Source of the DNA: Flavobacteriaceae bacterium
GTDB taxonomy: Bacteria > Bacteroidota > Bacteroidia > Flavobacteriales > Flavobacteriaceae
Length of the DNA stretch: 63,835 bases
Direction of reading: 5' to 3'
Assembly: GCA_947457615.1 (NCBI GenBank)
Contig: CANGWK010000017.1
Location: forward strand, 1 to 63,835
A program made the position numbers and the translations under genes. Below are positions 17,521 to 27,010 of this stretch, piece by piece (position 1 is the first letter of the stretch; every line of letters begins with the position of its first letter). Below the pieces are notes generated by a model. That model ran no database searches. It saw nothing but the letters and a program-made list of their open reading frames with translations, and was not told where the DNA came from.

Positions 17521-18771
17521 CTATATTCCACTTCTAATTGCTTCAACAGGGTCTAGTTTAGACGCAGATATTGCAGGTAAGATTCCAGCAATCAAGCCAA
17601 TTAATATTGCTAATCCAGAGCCAAGCATAATATTTCCAAAACTTAATACAAACTCAAAGTCTAGTAATTTAGTTAAACCAATTGAAATTAACCAAACTAA
17701 TACTATTCCAATTATACCACCAATTAAACACAAGATTACTGCTTCAAATAAGAATTGAAAAAGGATAAATCTATTTTTGGCACCAAGGGATTTTTGAATT
17801 CCAATTAAGTTGGTGCGTTCTTTTACCGAAACAAACATAATGTTGGCAACTCCAAACCCTCCAACAAGAAGTGAAAATCCAGCAATAATCCAGCCCCCAA
17901 TATTCATATTAGCAATAATGCCATCCAACAAATCAGTAAACCCTGAAAGTACATTGATAAAAAAGTTGTCAATTTCTCCTGTTTTTAGTCCGCGAAGGTT
18001 GCGCAATTTTTGGGAGACTTCCGCTTTAAAGGCATCCATATCAATACTTTTTTGTGGCTTAATAAGAATAACCGGTGTCATTGAATCATTATTATCCCCA
18101 TACATACGCCTTAAAAAATTAACCGGAATAAATACCGAGGTATCGTTGCTATCTCCAAACATTCCTGCTCCTTGTTTTTTCAATACACCAATAACTGTAA
18201 ATCGTTGTCCATATAATCGCACTTGTTTGCCAATTGGACTTACATTTTCAAAAAGACTGTTTGCCAATTCATCTCCAATTACTAAAACAGCAGCCCCCGA
18301 ATTGGATTCCGCTTCGTTATAAAACCTTCCTTCTGCAAATTCCAACCCTTGGATATCAATAAATTCATAAGAAACAGGTACAACATTTACACTACTAACC
18401 GATTTGGTATCGTATTTCATGATTTCGCTTTTCACAAAAAGCTGGTAAGCCATCTGTTGCGCTTCGGGCAAAGCACTTTTTAAATATTCATATTCGGTGT
18501 ATTTCACTTGAGGGAATTGGTCTCTTTTCCATCTTGGTATTACAGAAGGACCGAAAGAACCTTTAAATAAGTAAATAGTGTTTTTGTCTAAACTACTTAA
18601 ATCTTTTTTTATTTTTCTATCTAATGAATCTACTGCGGCAAGTACAGCAATAATTGAGAAAATACCGATAGTCACTCCTAAAAGCGAAAGTAAAGTGCGC
18701 AATTTATTATTTCGCAAAGCATTCATGGCAAAACCGAAACTCTCTTTTAGTAAACGAAGATAAACTAGCAT
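17521..18771 (-). CDS. MacB/FtsX-type ABC transporter permease
   Basis: 416 residues with the MacB architecture: one N-terminal membrane helix (about 20-45, after LRNNKLRTLLSLLGVTIG), a long periplasmic MacB-PCD domain (about 50-265), then three C-terminal helices (FtsX domain, about 285-410) ending LDPVEAIRSGI. These permeases use mechanotransmission to move peptides, antibiotics or lipoproteins. No ATPase gene is adjacent, so the partner is encoded elsewhere. The substrate is unknown. No N-terminal ATPase domain is fused, unlike true MacB. Confidence 0.9.
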   Translation of the reverse strand: MLVYLRLLKESFGFAMNALRNNKLRTLLSLLGVTIGIFSIIAVLAAVDSLDRKIKKDLSSLDKNTIYLFKGSFGPSVIPRWKRDQFPQVKYTEYEYLKSALPEAQQMAYQLFVKSEIMKYDTKSVSSVNVVPVSYEFIDIQGLEFAEGRFYNEAESNSGAAVLVIGDELANSLFENVSPIGKQVRLYGQRFTVIGVLKKQGAGMFGDSNDTSVFIPVNFLRRMYGDNNDSMTPVILIKPQKSIDMDAFKAEVSQKLRNLRGLKTGEIDNFFINVLSGFTDLLDGIIANMNIGGWIIAGFSLLVGGFGVANIMFVSVKERTNLIGIQKSLGAKNRFILFQFLFEAVILCLIGGIIGIVLVWLISIGLTKLLDFEFVLSFGNIMLGSGLAILIGLIAGILPAISASKLDPVEAIRSGI

Positions 18772-18865
18772 ATTGGTTTTTTTCTATTCAAATTTAAGAT
18801 ATTAGTAACTAGTAAGAGGTATTTGTTACAATAAATTAATGTGTATTTAAACCAGTTTAAGAAAA

Positions 18866-20395
18866 TTATTGTTTGAAAATATTCATTTTCTCATCATAAA
18901 TTGGACTTTGAACTCCTAAAAAATTTAATACACTATGAAAAACATAATATTGAGAAACTAATTTATTTGGCTTTAATTTTTTGGATCCATCCGAAGTCCA
19001 AACTATAAAAGGAATTTCATATTGTTCTTTAGGAGCAATGCTTAATGGAAGACCATGCATGTATAAGTTTTTTTCACCTAATGATTCCCCATGATCCGAA
19101 ACAAAAATCATAGTACTATGATACTCTTTTAATTGCTTTAAATCTTCAATTACTTTGGACAAAAGATAATCTGTATATACAATTGTATTATCATATGCAT
19201 TTATTAGCTCAGCCTGAGAACAATTTCCTAATTCGACACTATTACAAACGGGTTTAAAAGTTTCAAATTTAGGTGGGTATTTTTTGCTGTATGTAGGCCC
19301 ATGGCTAGAACTAGTGTGTAATACAATCAAAACTTTATTGTTTTTACTAGCTTGTATTTGTTCTTTTAATCCTGTTAAAAGAAGTTCGTCATATTCACAT
19401 CCTCCGCCATTGCATTGGCCCAATAAATCCTCTCTTTTTTGATAATTTTTTATGTGAACTGGTGGCTCTCCCCAATTAGTAGTTCTCCACACAACTTCTA
19501 CATTATTTCTATATAAATAATTAGGTAAAATTTCATATAAATCACCCGAATCAGTATGGGATAAAATCCCTTTTACTCCTGCAGTGGTATAGGTTGCACA
19601 AGAAGTAGCATTAAAATGAGTCACATTAGGAATTTTAGAAAGCAGTGGATTAGTGTTTTTATTGTATCCGTATAAAGAGAAATTTTGACTCCTGGCGGAT
19701 TCTCCTATAACTAAAACTACCACCGATTTTTGATTGTCTTTTAGAGTAGCATTTGGTAATAAAATTTCTTTTTGATTACTTTTATATTGATGTACATAAA
19801 AAAGAGAAATATTAACTGTGTAAGACCATGGCATAGCAAGGCCACCTAATGTTTTAGAATTTTTATCAATCCATAACCAATTACTAGCATTGGCAAATAT
19901 TAAAGATAATAGAAACAATAAAGTAATCGAAATGGTGATTAAAAATTTCTTCCAAACTACAGTTATTATTTTTGCATTAACAATATATATACTCGGAATT
20001 ATACCAAAGAAGAAAAGATATAATATCAATTTGAAAGAAAAGAAACTGCTTGATTCTTCAAATTTAGTGTTCAGAATATTGCCAATCATAGATTCGTCAA
20101 TAATAATCCCGTAAGTATTTACAAAGTATACCGAAATCGAACTGATGATAAAAAACAATACCATTAAAAATTTTCCAACATATTGAGAAAGTGAGAAAAT
20201 TAAATAAAACATAAATGCATTTAGCACCAACATCAATATAATTAAACTTATAATTATTGTAATGCCGTTGAAGCTACTGTAATCCAGATTTTGAAAAACA
20301 AATTTGAAAAATGGAAAATGAAAGAATAAAAAATTGAAAACACTCAATAAAGCAACAAAATGAGTGATTTTAATATTACTTTTTAATGTAAACAT
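18866..20395 (-). CDS. eptA: EptA-like lipid A phosphoethanolamine transferase
   Basis: 509 residues. Five N-terminal membrane helices (about 1-180) precede a periplasmic sulfatase-fold domain. The metal/nucleophile features are present: LVIGESARSQNFSLYGY, the Thr nucleophile segment SCATYTTAGVKGILS, TDYLLSKVIEDLK, and FVSDHGESLGEKNLYMHGLP with the metal-binding Asp-His. The family transfers phosphoethanolamine from phosphatidylethanolamine to lipid A, lowering affinity for cationic peptides. The start overlaps the end of the PAP2 gene by 20 bases, so the two are co-transcribed. Transfer to another glycan is possible. Confidence 0.88.
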   Translation of the reverse strand: MFTLKSNIKITHFVALLSVFNFLFFHFPFFKFVFQNLDYSSFNGITIIISLIILMLVLNAFMFYLIFSLSQYVGKFLMVLFFIISSISVYFVNTYGIIIDESMIGNILNTKFEESSSFFSFKLILYLFFFGIIPSIYIVNAKIITVVWKKFLITISITLLFLLSLIFANASNWLWIDKNSKTLGGLAMPWSYTVNISLFYVHQYKSNQKEILLPNATLKDNQKSVVVLVIGESARSQNFSLYGYNKNTNPLLSKIPNVTHFNATSCATYTTAGVKGILSHTDSGDLYEILPNYLYRNNVEVVWRTTNWGEPPVHIKNYQKREDLLGQCNGGGCEYDELLLTGLKEQIQASKNNKVLIVLHTSSSHGPTYSKKYPPKFETFKPVCNSVELGNCSQAELINAYDNTIVYTDYLLSKVIEDLKQLKEYHSTMIFVSDHGESLGEKNLYMHGLPLSIAPKEQYEIPFIVWTSDGSKKLKPNKLVSQYYVFHSVLNFLGVQSPIYDEKMNIFKQ

Positions 20396-21248
20396 AACTG
20401 ATTTTAAAAATTGAAATAATTAAAGAAATTAAAGATAAATAAAATACAAATAAATTTTCATTTATTATTTTGTTAATTAACACAATACAACAAATCAAAA
20501 ATAATACTATAAAAATTGGGTAGTATTTTTTATTGTTTACCCAATGCCAAATTTTATATTTCCGGCTGATAAAAATCCCTAATAGTCCTGATATATATCC
20601 TATTAAACCACCTGATATGGTGTCTAAAGGATGGTGAGCACCTACTCCAACCCTCGTCAGTACTAGAAGTAAACCAGCAGCTATGATAATTACATACCAA
20701 ATAATTTTGTTATTGATTTTTTTTGGCATAAACGCAAATAATAAAATCGTTAGCACTGTAAAAACTGTTATTGAATGACCCGAAGGCAAGCTACTGTGCC
20801 CAACCAATTTTTTTCCTAGGATTATAAAAGTTTTATTATCAAAAATTGCGGCAGGTCTCGGAATCAAAAATAGGCTTTTTAAAATGTTAGAAAGTAATGC
20901 TGAAACTATAGATGCAGATAGTAAACTCTCCCATAATTTAGGAGCATATAAAACAAATAATGTTAAAAGGGACATGAAAATTAGGGCGTCCCCCATTTGA
21001 GTAAGATTATAAATAATTTGAGGGAATTGAGATAATTTAGAATTAATAAAATAAAATAAATCCTTTTGAATACCTACATAACCCTCTCTAGATAAGCCAT
21101 TCTGAGTATATAAAAATACAACAATTGTAATTAATAAAAAAAGTGGTAAAAAAAATAAAGATAATTTGAGTTTGGAATAATTAGCAATAACATTCGTGTT
21201 TATTCTGTTTTTCGTTTCCAAATTCACTTTAAAAAAATTATTTAACAT
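20376..21248 (-). CDS. PAP2-family membrane phosphatase
   Basis: 290 residues, about six to eight membrane helices. The full PAP2 tripartite active site is present: KSLFLIPRP, SLPSGHSITVF, and TRVGVGAHHPLDTISGG. Hydrolyses lipid-linked phosphates or pyrophosphates. Overlap with the eptA-like gene suggests it acts as a lipid A phosphatase, clearing the site that the transferase then modifies; undecaprenyl-pyrophosphate phosphatase is the alternative. An additional hydrophobic C-terminal region (about 230-290) extends beyond the core. Confidence 0.88.
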   Translation of the reverse strand: MLNNFFKVNLETKNRINTNVIANYSKLKLSLFFLPLFLLITIVVFLYTQNGLSREGYVGIQKDLFYFINSKLSQFPQIIYNLTQMGDALIFMSLLTLFVLYAPKLWESLLSASIVSALLSNILKSLFLIPRPAAIFDNKTFIILGKKLVGHSSLPSGHSITVFTVLTILLFAFMPKKINNKIIWYVIIIAAGLLLVLTRVGVGAHHPLDTISGGLIGYISGLLGIFISRKYKIWHWVNNKKYYPIFIVLFLICCIVLINKIINENLFVFYLSLISLIISIFKISYVYIKK

Positions 21249-21598
21249 GTACTGATGATTTTATACATTATATGATTTCTAGAATGATTTACAGGTAAAG
21301 TATTGTCTGTATAAGTTATAATCATACCTAGTTTAAAACACAAACCTAGTTTTGAGTATATATTCCTTAAGGAACAAATTATACTATTGTCAAATATATA
21401 AATTATATTCTTATTACTATTCAAGTGGAAGATTTATTAGAACTTAGAGCAGCTTGAGAAAGCTATTCTAAAGAAATTCTTAATTGATTTGGGAAGGACC
21501 TAAAGAAAAAGGATACAGTGTGCTGTAAGCATAAATAATACAAATTCCCTCTAGAATTTTCAAAATTATTTTTCATATCTTTATGAAATAAATTTGAC
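21249..21598. other. 350-base divergent spacer between PAP2 and retropepsin genes
   Basis: AT-rich with no gene. It holds a perfect 12-bp palindrome TTCCTTAAGGAA (21363-21374), two copies of CCTAGTTT (about 21330 and 21347), and an imperfect hairpin at 21444-21471 (TTAGAGCAGCTT facing AAGCTATTCTAA). Any of these could be a regulatory site for the lipid A pair. A weak -7-like TATCTTTA lies near 21577 upstream of the retropepsin gene. Confidence 0.45.
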
Positions 21599-22915
21599 AT
21601 GAAAATTAAATTTAGCATAGTATTTTTTTTTATTTTTAGTCTTGTTTCTCAAGCGCAGGAAGGTTTTGAAATGCAAGCCAATAAAAAAAGGATTGTTATT
21701 CCGTTTAAATTAATTAATAATTTAATTTTTATTCCTCTAACAGTAAATGGTGAAAATCTTACTTTCCTTTTGGATACAGGTGCCGAAGAAACGGTTTTGT
21801 TTAGCCTAGAAGACCAACAGTTAAGCCTTGCAAATGTTGAGAAAATTAGAATAAAAGGTTATGATTCTTCGGTGTATTTAGAAGCTTTAAAATCTACTAA
21901 TAATATTCTTTCTACTGGTGGTTATTCAGACGGCAATCATAATTTATACGTTATATTAGATCAAAGTTTTAATCTTTCGTCGCAAGTTGGAATCCCTGTA
22001 AATGGGATTATTGGTTATCCTTTTTTTAAAAAATATTTGATAGAAATTAATTATGAAAAAGAGAAGATTTATATATATCCCAACCAATCCAAAATTTACA
22101 AAAAAATAAATAAAAAATACAGCAGTTATACTATAGTTTTGGAGCGAAATAAATCTTTTTTATCTGCTAAAATAGGCATCGAAGGAAAAGAAACAAAAGC
22201 AAAATTACTTTTAGATTCTGGCAACAGTAATGCTATATGGCTCTACAATACCCTTAGTAACCCAATTACTATTCCTACTAATAATCTAGACGATTATCTT
22301 GGCCTTGGTTTTAGTGGTGAAATTTATGGCAAAAGGGCCCGCATTGATTTTTTAGATTTAAATGAATTTAAATTTCTGCAACCAATTGCTGCATTTCCCG
22401 ATTCGCAAATAACGCAAGAAGAGCAAGAAGTTCAAGAACGAGAAGGAACTTTAGGTGGTGAAATACTGAAACGTTTTTCTGTATTTTGGGATTACCCAAA
22501 TAGCAAAATTTATTTGAAACGAAATGGCAATTACAATTCACCCTTTAACTATAATAAGAGTGGAATTGAGATACAACACGATGGATTGGAATGGGTAAAA
22601 GAAGAAGAGTTAATCAATAAATACGCTTCTATCACGCTAGATGTAGCGCAAGATAAATTAGTTAATTTTAAGTATAAATTTTCTTTAAAACCAGTTTTCA
22701 AAATTACAAGTGTTAGAAAAAACTCTCCTGCTGCAGCTTGTGGCTTACTAAAAGACGATGTTATTCACACTATAAACAAGGAGAAAGTATACCGTTATTC
22801 GTTGCAAGAGTTAAGCGAATTATTGAAATCGGAAGAAGGAAAATGGATCACTTTAGAAATTGAGCGCAATAACAAAACCATAGTTTTTAAATTCCAATTG
22901 CAAACGATGCTTTAA
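21599..22915 (+). CDS. Secreted retropepsin-like aspartyl protease with PDZ domain
   Basis: 438 residues with a signal peptide (1-20, ending SQAQ). There are two aspartyl-protease half-domains: FLLDTGAEETVLF with catalytic Asp59, and LLLDSGNSNAIWL at about residue 205. A C-terminal PDZ domain (about 360-435) contains VRKNSPAAACGLLKDDVI. This retropepsin-PDZ layout is widespread in Bacteroidota, but the substrates are unknown; it probably acts in the periplasm. Two Asp half-sites in one chain mean it need not dimerise. Monocistronic by position. Confidence 0.85.
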   Translation: MKIKFSIVFFFIFSLVSQAQEGFEMQANKKRIVIPFKLINNLIFIPLTVNGENLTFLLDTGAEETVLFSLEDQQLSLANVEKIRIKGYDSSVYLEALKSTNNILSTGGYSDGNHNLYVILDQSFNLSSQVGIPVNGIIGYPFFKKYLIEINYEKEKIYIYPNQSKIYKKINKKYSSYTIVLERNKSFLSAKIGIEGKETKAKLLLDSGNSNAIWLYNTLSNPITIPTNNLDDYLGLGFSGEIYGKRARIDFLDLNEFKFLQPIAAFPDSQITQEEQEVQEREGTLGGEILKRFSVFWDYPNSKIYLKRNGNYNSPFNYNKSGIEIQHDGLEWVKEEELINKYASITLDVAQDKLVNFKYKFSLKPVFKITSVRKNSPAAACGLLKDDVIHTINKEKVYRYSLQELSELLKSEEGKWITLEIERNNKTIVFKFQLQTML

Positions 22916-22984
22916 AAGCAAAAAAACTTAATCTTTATTACTAAAATAATTTTGCAATTAAAATATAAAATAGATTAAAAAAAC

Positions 22985-22992
22985 TACTTTTG
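22985..22992 (+). promoter_or_regulatory. -7 box for purH
   Basis: TACTTTTG, 22 bases upstream of the ATG at 23014. Confidence 0.55.
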
Positions 22993-23013
22993 TATGCTTA
23001 ACAAAACTACACA

Positions 23014-24540
23014 ATGAGCACTACAAAAAAGATTCAATCAGCTCTTATTTCGGTATTTGACAAAACCGGTTTAGAGCCAATTGTGAGACAACTTCACAAG
23101 CAAAACGCAACTATTTATTCTACCGGTGGAACTGAAGATTTTATTAAAAACCTAGGTATTCCTGTGGTTCCAATAGAAGATATTACGTCCTACCCTTCCA
23201 TTTTGGGTGGTCGCGTAAAAACGTTACATCCAAAAGTTTTTGGTGGTATTTTAAACCGTCAAGACAACACAACGGATGTAGAACAAATGAAAGAATTTGA
23301 TATTCCGCAAATTGATTTAGTTATTGTAGATTTATATCCGTTTGAAAAAACAGTAGCTTCGGGAGCTAGCGAAGCCGATGCAATTGAAAAAATAGATATT
23401 GGTGGAATTTCGTTAATTCGTGCCGCGGCTAAGAATTTTAAAGATACCGTAATTGTGCCATCGGTAGCAGAATATGAACTGTTTTTAGGAATGATTATTG
23501 AAGGAAATGGTTCTACCACTTTGGAACAACGAAAATATTTGGCAACAAGAGCGTTTCATGTTTCTTCTAATTATGACACCGCAATTTTTAATTATTTCAA
23601 TACCGAAGATACTTACTACAAAGAGAGCATTTCTGAAGGACAGGTTTTACGTTATGGTGAAAATCCGCACCAAAAAGGATTTTTCTTTGGTGATTTTGAC
23701 GCAATGTTTACAAAATTACACGGTAAAGAATTGTCTTATAATAATTTATTAGATGTGGATGCAGCGGTTAATTTAATTGCAGAATTTAAAAATAATGACT
23801 CTACATTTGCTATTTTAAAACACAATAATGCATGTGGATTAGCAACGAGAAAAACCATGAAAGAAGCTTATCTTGCAGCTTTAGCTTGTGACCCAACTTC
23901 GGCATTTGGCGGAGTATTAATGGCTAACGGAAATATTGACGTTGCTACTGCAGTCGAAATTAATTCGCTTTTTTGTGAAGTAGTTATTGCCCCAAGTTAT
24001 GATACGGAAGCAATAAATTTACTACAAGAAAAAAAGAACCGAATACTTTTGACAATAAATGATGTACCTTTACCTCAACGTCAAGTAAGAACTTGCCTAA
24101 ATGGTGTTTTGGTTCAAGATAAAAATAACATTACAGATTCGGAGAAGGATCTAAAAACCGTAACTCTAAAAGAACCAACGAGTCAAGAAGTAGAAGACTT
24201 ACTATTTGCATCTAAAATTTGTAAAAACACTAAGTCAAATACTATTGTTTTCGCAAAAAACAATACATTAATAGCCTCTGGAACAGGTCAAACCTCTAGA
24301 GTAGATGCTTTGAAACAGGCAATTGAAAAAGCAGAAACTTTTGGTTTTGATTTGCATGGAGCAGTAATGGCAAGCGATGCTTTTTTTCCGTTTCCGGATT
24401 GTGTAGAAATAGCTCATAATGTAGGAATTACCTCCGTAATTCAACCAGGTGGATCTATTAAAGACGAATTAAGTGTTAATTATTGCAACGACAATAAAAT
24501 TTCTATGGTATTTACAGGAACACGTCATTTTAAACATTAA
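23014..24540 (+). CDS. purH: Bifunctional AICAR formyltransferase / IMP cyclohydrolase
   Basis: Last two steps of purine synthesis: formylation of AICAR and ring closure to IMP. 508 residues, normal length. The N-terminal cyclohydrolase (MGS-like) domain has ALISVFDKTGLEPIV and GGRVKTLHPKVFGGIL. The C-terminal formyltransferase has LRYGENPHQKGFFFGDF, the catalytic Lys-His in FAILKHNNACGLA, FGFDLHGAVMASDAFFPFPD and GTRHFKH at the end. It stands 60 bases before mreB, which has its own -7 box. Confidence 0.97.
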   Translation: MSTTKKIQSALISVFDKTGLEPIVRQLHKQNATIYSTGGTEDFIKNLGIPVVPIEDITSYPSILGGRVKTLHPKVFGGILNRQDNTTDVEQMKEFDIPQIDLVIVDLYPFEKTVASGASEADAIEKIDIGGISLIRAAAKNFKDTVIVPSVAEYELFLGMIIEGNGSTTLEQRKYLATRAFHVSSNYDTAIFNYFNTEDTYYKESISEGQVLRYGENPHQKGFFFGDFDAMFTKLHGKELSYNNLLDVDAAVNLIAEFKNNDSTFAILKHNNACGLATRKTMKEAYLAALACDPTSAFGGVLMANGNIDVATAVEINSLFCEVVIAPSYDTEAINLLQEKKNRILLTINDVPLPQRQVRTCLNGVLVQDKNNITDSEKDLKTVTLKEPTSQEVEDLLFASKICKNTKSNTIVFAKNNTLIASGTGQTSRVDALKQAIEKAETFGFDLHGAVMASDAFFPFPDCVEIAHNVGITSVIQPGGSIKDELSVNYCNDNKISMVFTGTRHFKH

Positions 24541-24546
24541 TTTTAT

Positions 24547-24554
24547 TATTTTTG
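24547..24554 (+). promoter_or_regulatory. -7 box for the mre operon
   Basis: TATTTTTG, directly after the purH stop, 46 bases upstream of the mreB ATG. Confidence 0.5.
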
Positions 24555-24600
24555 TAAGATTAAAATATTTTTTTAACAAACTAATACCCTTTTATAACGT

Positions 24601-25629
24601 ATGGGATTTTTTGATTTCATGACCGAGGATATAGCAATTGACCTTGGTACCGCTAACACGCTTATCATCCACAACGACAAAGTTGTGATTGATAGCCCAT
24701 CTATTGTTGCAAGAGATAGAATCTCTGGGAAAATCATCGCCGTTGGTAAGGAAGCCAACATGATGCAAGGTAAAACCCATGAAAATATCAAAACCATACG
24801 CCCACTTAAAGATGGTGTTATTGCCGATTTCGATGCTTCGGAAAAGATGATAAGTATGTTTATTAAAAGTATTCCTGCATTAAAGAAAAGAATGTTTACT
24901 CCTGCATTGCGTATGGTTGTTTGTATTCCCTCAGGAATTACCGAAGTAGAAATGCGAGCGGTTAAAGAATCTTGTGAACGTGTAAACGGAAAAGAAGTAT
25001 ACTTAATTCATGAGCCAATGGCTGCCGCAATAGGTATCGGAATTGATATTATGCAACCTAAAGGAAACATGATTGTGGATATAGGTGGTGGTACTACCGA
25101 AATTGCAGTTATTGCGCTTGGCGGAATTGTGTGTGACAAATCAGTTAAAATTGCTGGAGATGTTTTCACTAATGATATAATTTATTACATGCGTACACAA
25201 CATAATTTATTTGTTGGAGAAACTACTGCAGAAAAAATCAAAATTCAAGTTGGAGCAGCTACAGATACTTTAGATTCTCCACCGGATGACATGTCGGTTC
25301 AAGGTAGAGATTTACTTACAGGTAAACCAAAGCAAGTAGAAGTTTCTTTTAGAGAAATTGCAAAAGCATTAGATAAATCTATCCAACGTATTGAGGATGC
25401 TGTTATGGAAACATTATCGCAAACTCCTCCTGAATTAGCTGCAGATATTTACAATACTGGTATTTATTTAGCAGGCGGTGGATCTATGCTACGTGGTTTA
25501 GACAAACGTATTTCATTAAAAACTGATTTACCTGTATATATTGCTGAAGATCCTTTGAAGGCTGTTGTAAGAGGAACCGGAATGGCACTGAAAAACATAC
25601 CAAAATTTAGAAGTATCCTTATTAAATAG
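24601..25629 (+). CDS. mreB: Rod-shape-determining actin homologue MreB
   Basis: 342 residues. Forms membrane-associated filaments that position the elongation peptidoglycan machinery. Actin-fold nucleotide motifs are present: IDLGTANTLI (phosphate 1), VDIGGGTTEIAVIALGG (phosphate 2), and YLAGGGSMLRGLD (adenosine). An N-terminal amphipathic start (MGFFDFMTEDIA) is consistent with membrane binding. First gene of mreB-mreC-mreD-mrdA-rodA, a complete elongasome operon reading in one direction with overlaps after mreC. Confidence 0.97.
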   Translation: MGFFDFMTEDIAIDLGTANTLIIHNDKVVIDSPSIVARDRISGKIIAVGKEANMMQGKTHENIKTIRPLKDGVIADFDASEKMISMFIKSIPALKKRMFTPALRMVVCIPSGITEVEMRAVKESCERVNGKEVYLIHEPMAAAIGIGIDIMQPKGNMIVDIGGGTTEIAVIALGGIVCDKSVKIAGDVFTNDIIYYMRTQHNLFVGETTAEKIKIQVGAATDTLDSPPDDMSVQGRDLLTGKPKQVEVSFREIAKALDKSIQRIEDAVMETLSQTPPELAADIYNTGIYLAGGGSMLRGLDKRISLKTDLPVYIAEDPLKAVVRGTGMALKNIPKFRSILIK

Positions 25630-25683
25630 TTTTTTTACTTTTCCTACTGAAATAACTGAAACTGAACACTGAACAAATAAAAG

Positions 25684-26511
25684 ATGCAACAAATATTTAA
25701 TTTTGTATTTAAAAACAGCTATCGCATGCTGTTTTTGTTGCTTCTATTAATATCGTTATTGCTCACAATTCAATCCCACTCTTACCACAGAAGTAAAATA
25801 ATTAGTTCTGCCAATTTTTTTACCGGTGGTGCTTATAAAATGACCAATAATATTGAAGGTTATTTTAATTTGAAAATTCAAAACGAAGAATTAGCGAAAG
25901 AAAATGCACGACTTAAAGGACTTCTGTTTAACATCAAAGACAGTGCTAAAATTAAAACTTTAGATTCTATAAAAGGAATCAAAAAAATTGATATTGTTAT
26001 AGCCAAAGTTATAAAAAACTCCTATAGTTCTCAAGTGAATTTCCTAACATTAGATTCTGGCTCTAGTCAAGGAGTTCAGCCAGAAATGGGCGTAATTAAT
26101 AGTTTGGGTATTGTTGGCGTTATTGAAAATGTTTCCCCAAATTACAGCACTGTATTGAGTATATTAAATACCGAATCTCCAATAAATGCTAAAATTAAAA
26201 AATCTAACCATGTAGGCTCTTTAACTTGGAATGGCAAGAATACTGGATTCGTACAGTTGGTAGATGTGCCGAGACTTGCTACTGTAAAAAAGGGAGATAC
26301 TATTGTAACTGGAGCGCAATCAACAATATTTCCAGAAAATATAAATATTGGGTCTATTGATAAAATTTATATAGATAATCAGACTCATTTTTATACTTTA
26401 GATATTAAATTATTTAATGACATGACTAGTTTAGGTCATGTTTATATTATAAAAAACAAAGACAGACAAGAAATTAATAACCTAGAAAAAAAGTTGCAAA
26501 AGAATGAATAG
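25684..26511 (+). CDS. mreC: Rod-shape-determining protein MreC
   Basis: 275 residues. One N-terminal membrane helix (about 14-30), a short coiled coil (about 60-82, LKIQNEELAKENARLKGLL), then the paired beta-barrel periplasmic domain with TLDSGSSQGVQPEMGVIN and GDTIVTGAQSTIFPENINIG. Scaffolds PBP2 and RodA in the periplasm. Overlaps mreD by 8 bases. The 54-base gap after mreB contains only a short CTGAA-rich repeat. Confidence 0.95.
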   Translation: MQQIFNFVFKNSYRMLFLLLLLISLLLTIQSHSYHRSKIISSANFFTGGAYKMTNNIEGYFNLKIQNEELAKENARLKGLLFNIKDSAKIKTLDSIKGIKKIDIVIAKVIKNSYSSQVNFLTLDSGSSQGVQPEMGVINSLGIVGVIENVSPNYSTVLSILNTESPINAKIKKSNHVGSLTWNGKNTGFVQLVDVPRLATVKKGDTIVTGAQSTIFPENINIGSIDKIYIDNQTHFYTLDIKLFNDMTSLGHVYIIKNKDRQEINNLEKKLQKNE

Positions 26512-27010
26512 TGGAGTATTATTCAATATCGCCCGTTTTGTTTTGCTACTTGCGGCTCAAGTTCTTATATTTAATAATATTAATTTTCTTGGATATATAA
26601 ATCCGTTTCCCTACATATTATTTATCATTTTATATCCAGTCAATGGTAACAAATATTGGTTACTAATTACAAGTTTTTTACTCGGAATAATAATGGATTT
26701 ATTTTGTAATTCGGGCGGCGTTCATACCACAGCTTGTATATTACTTGCGTGTTTCAGACCAGCTTTATTTAAGTTTTCTTTCGGATTAAGTTACGAATAC
26801 CAAACAGTAAGACTAAACGATGTGCTTACTCCTGAACGCTTTTCATTTATTTTTTTAGCAATAGTTATTCATCACTTAACTTTATTTATTTTGGAAGTTT
26901 TTACGTTTGAATTTATTTGGAATATTATTTTTAGAACATTAATTAGCACCTTATCAACTACAATAATTAGCATCTTAATAATTTACTTAATTAAGCCCAG
27001 TAAAATATGA
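26504..27010 (+). CDS. mreD: Rod-shape-determining membrane protein MreD
   Basis: 168 residues, almost entirely hydrophobic with about five membrane helices. GIIMDLFCNSGGVHTTACIL is the usual conserved stretch. The start ATG lies inside the mreC end (8-base overlap) and its stop overlaps mrdA by 4 bases, which implies translational coupling. Identification rests on this position as much as on sequence, because MreD is poorly conserved. Confidence 0.9.
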   Translation: MNSGVLFNIARFVLLLAAQVLIFNNINFLGYINPFPYILFIILYPVNGNKYWLLITSFLLGIIMDLFCNSGGVHTTACILLACFRPALFKFSFGLSYEYQTVRLNDVLTPERFSFIFLAIVIHHLTLFILEVFTFEFIWNIIFRTLISTLSTTIISILIIYLIKPSKI

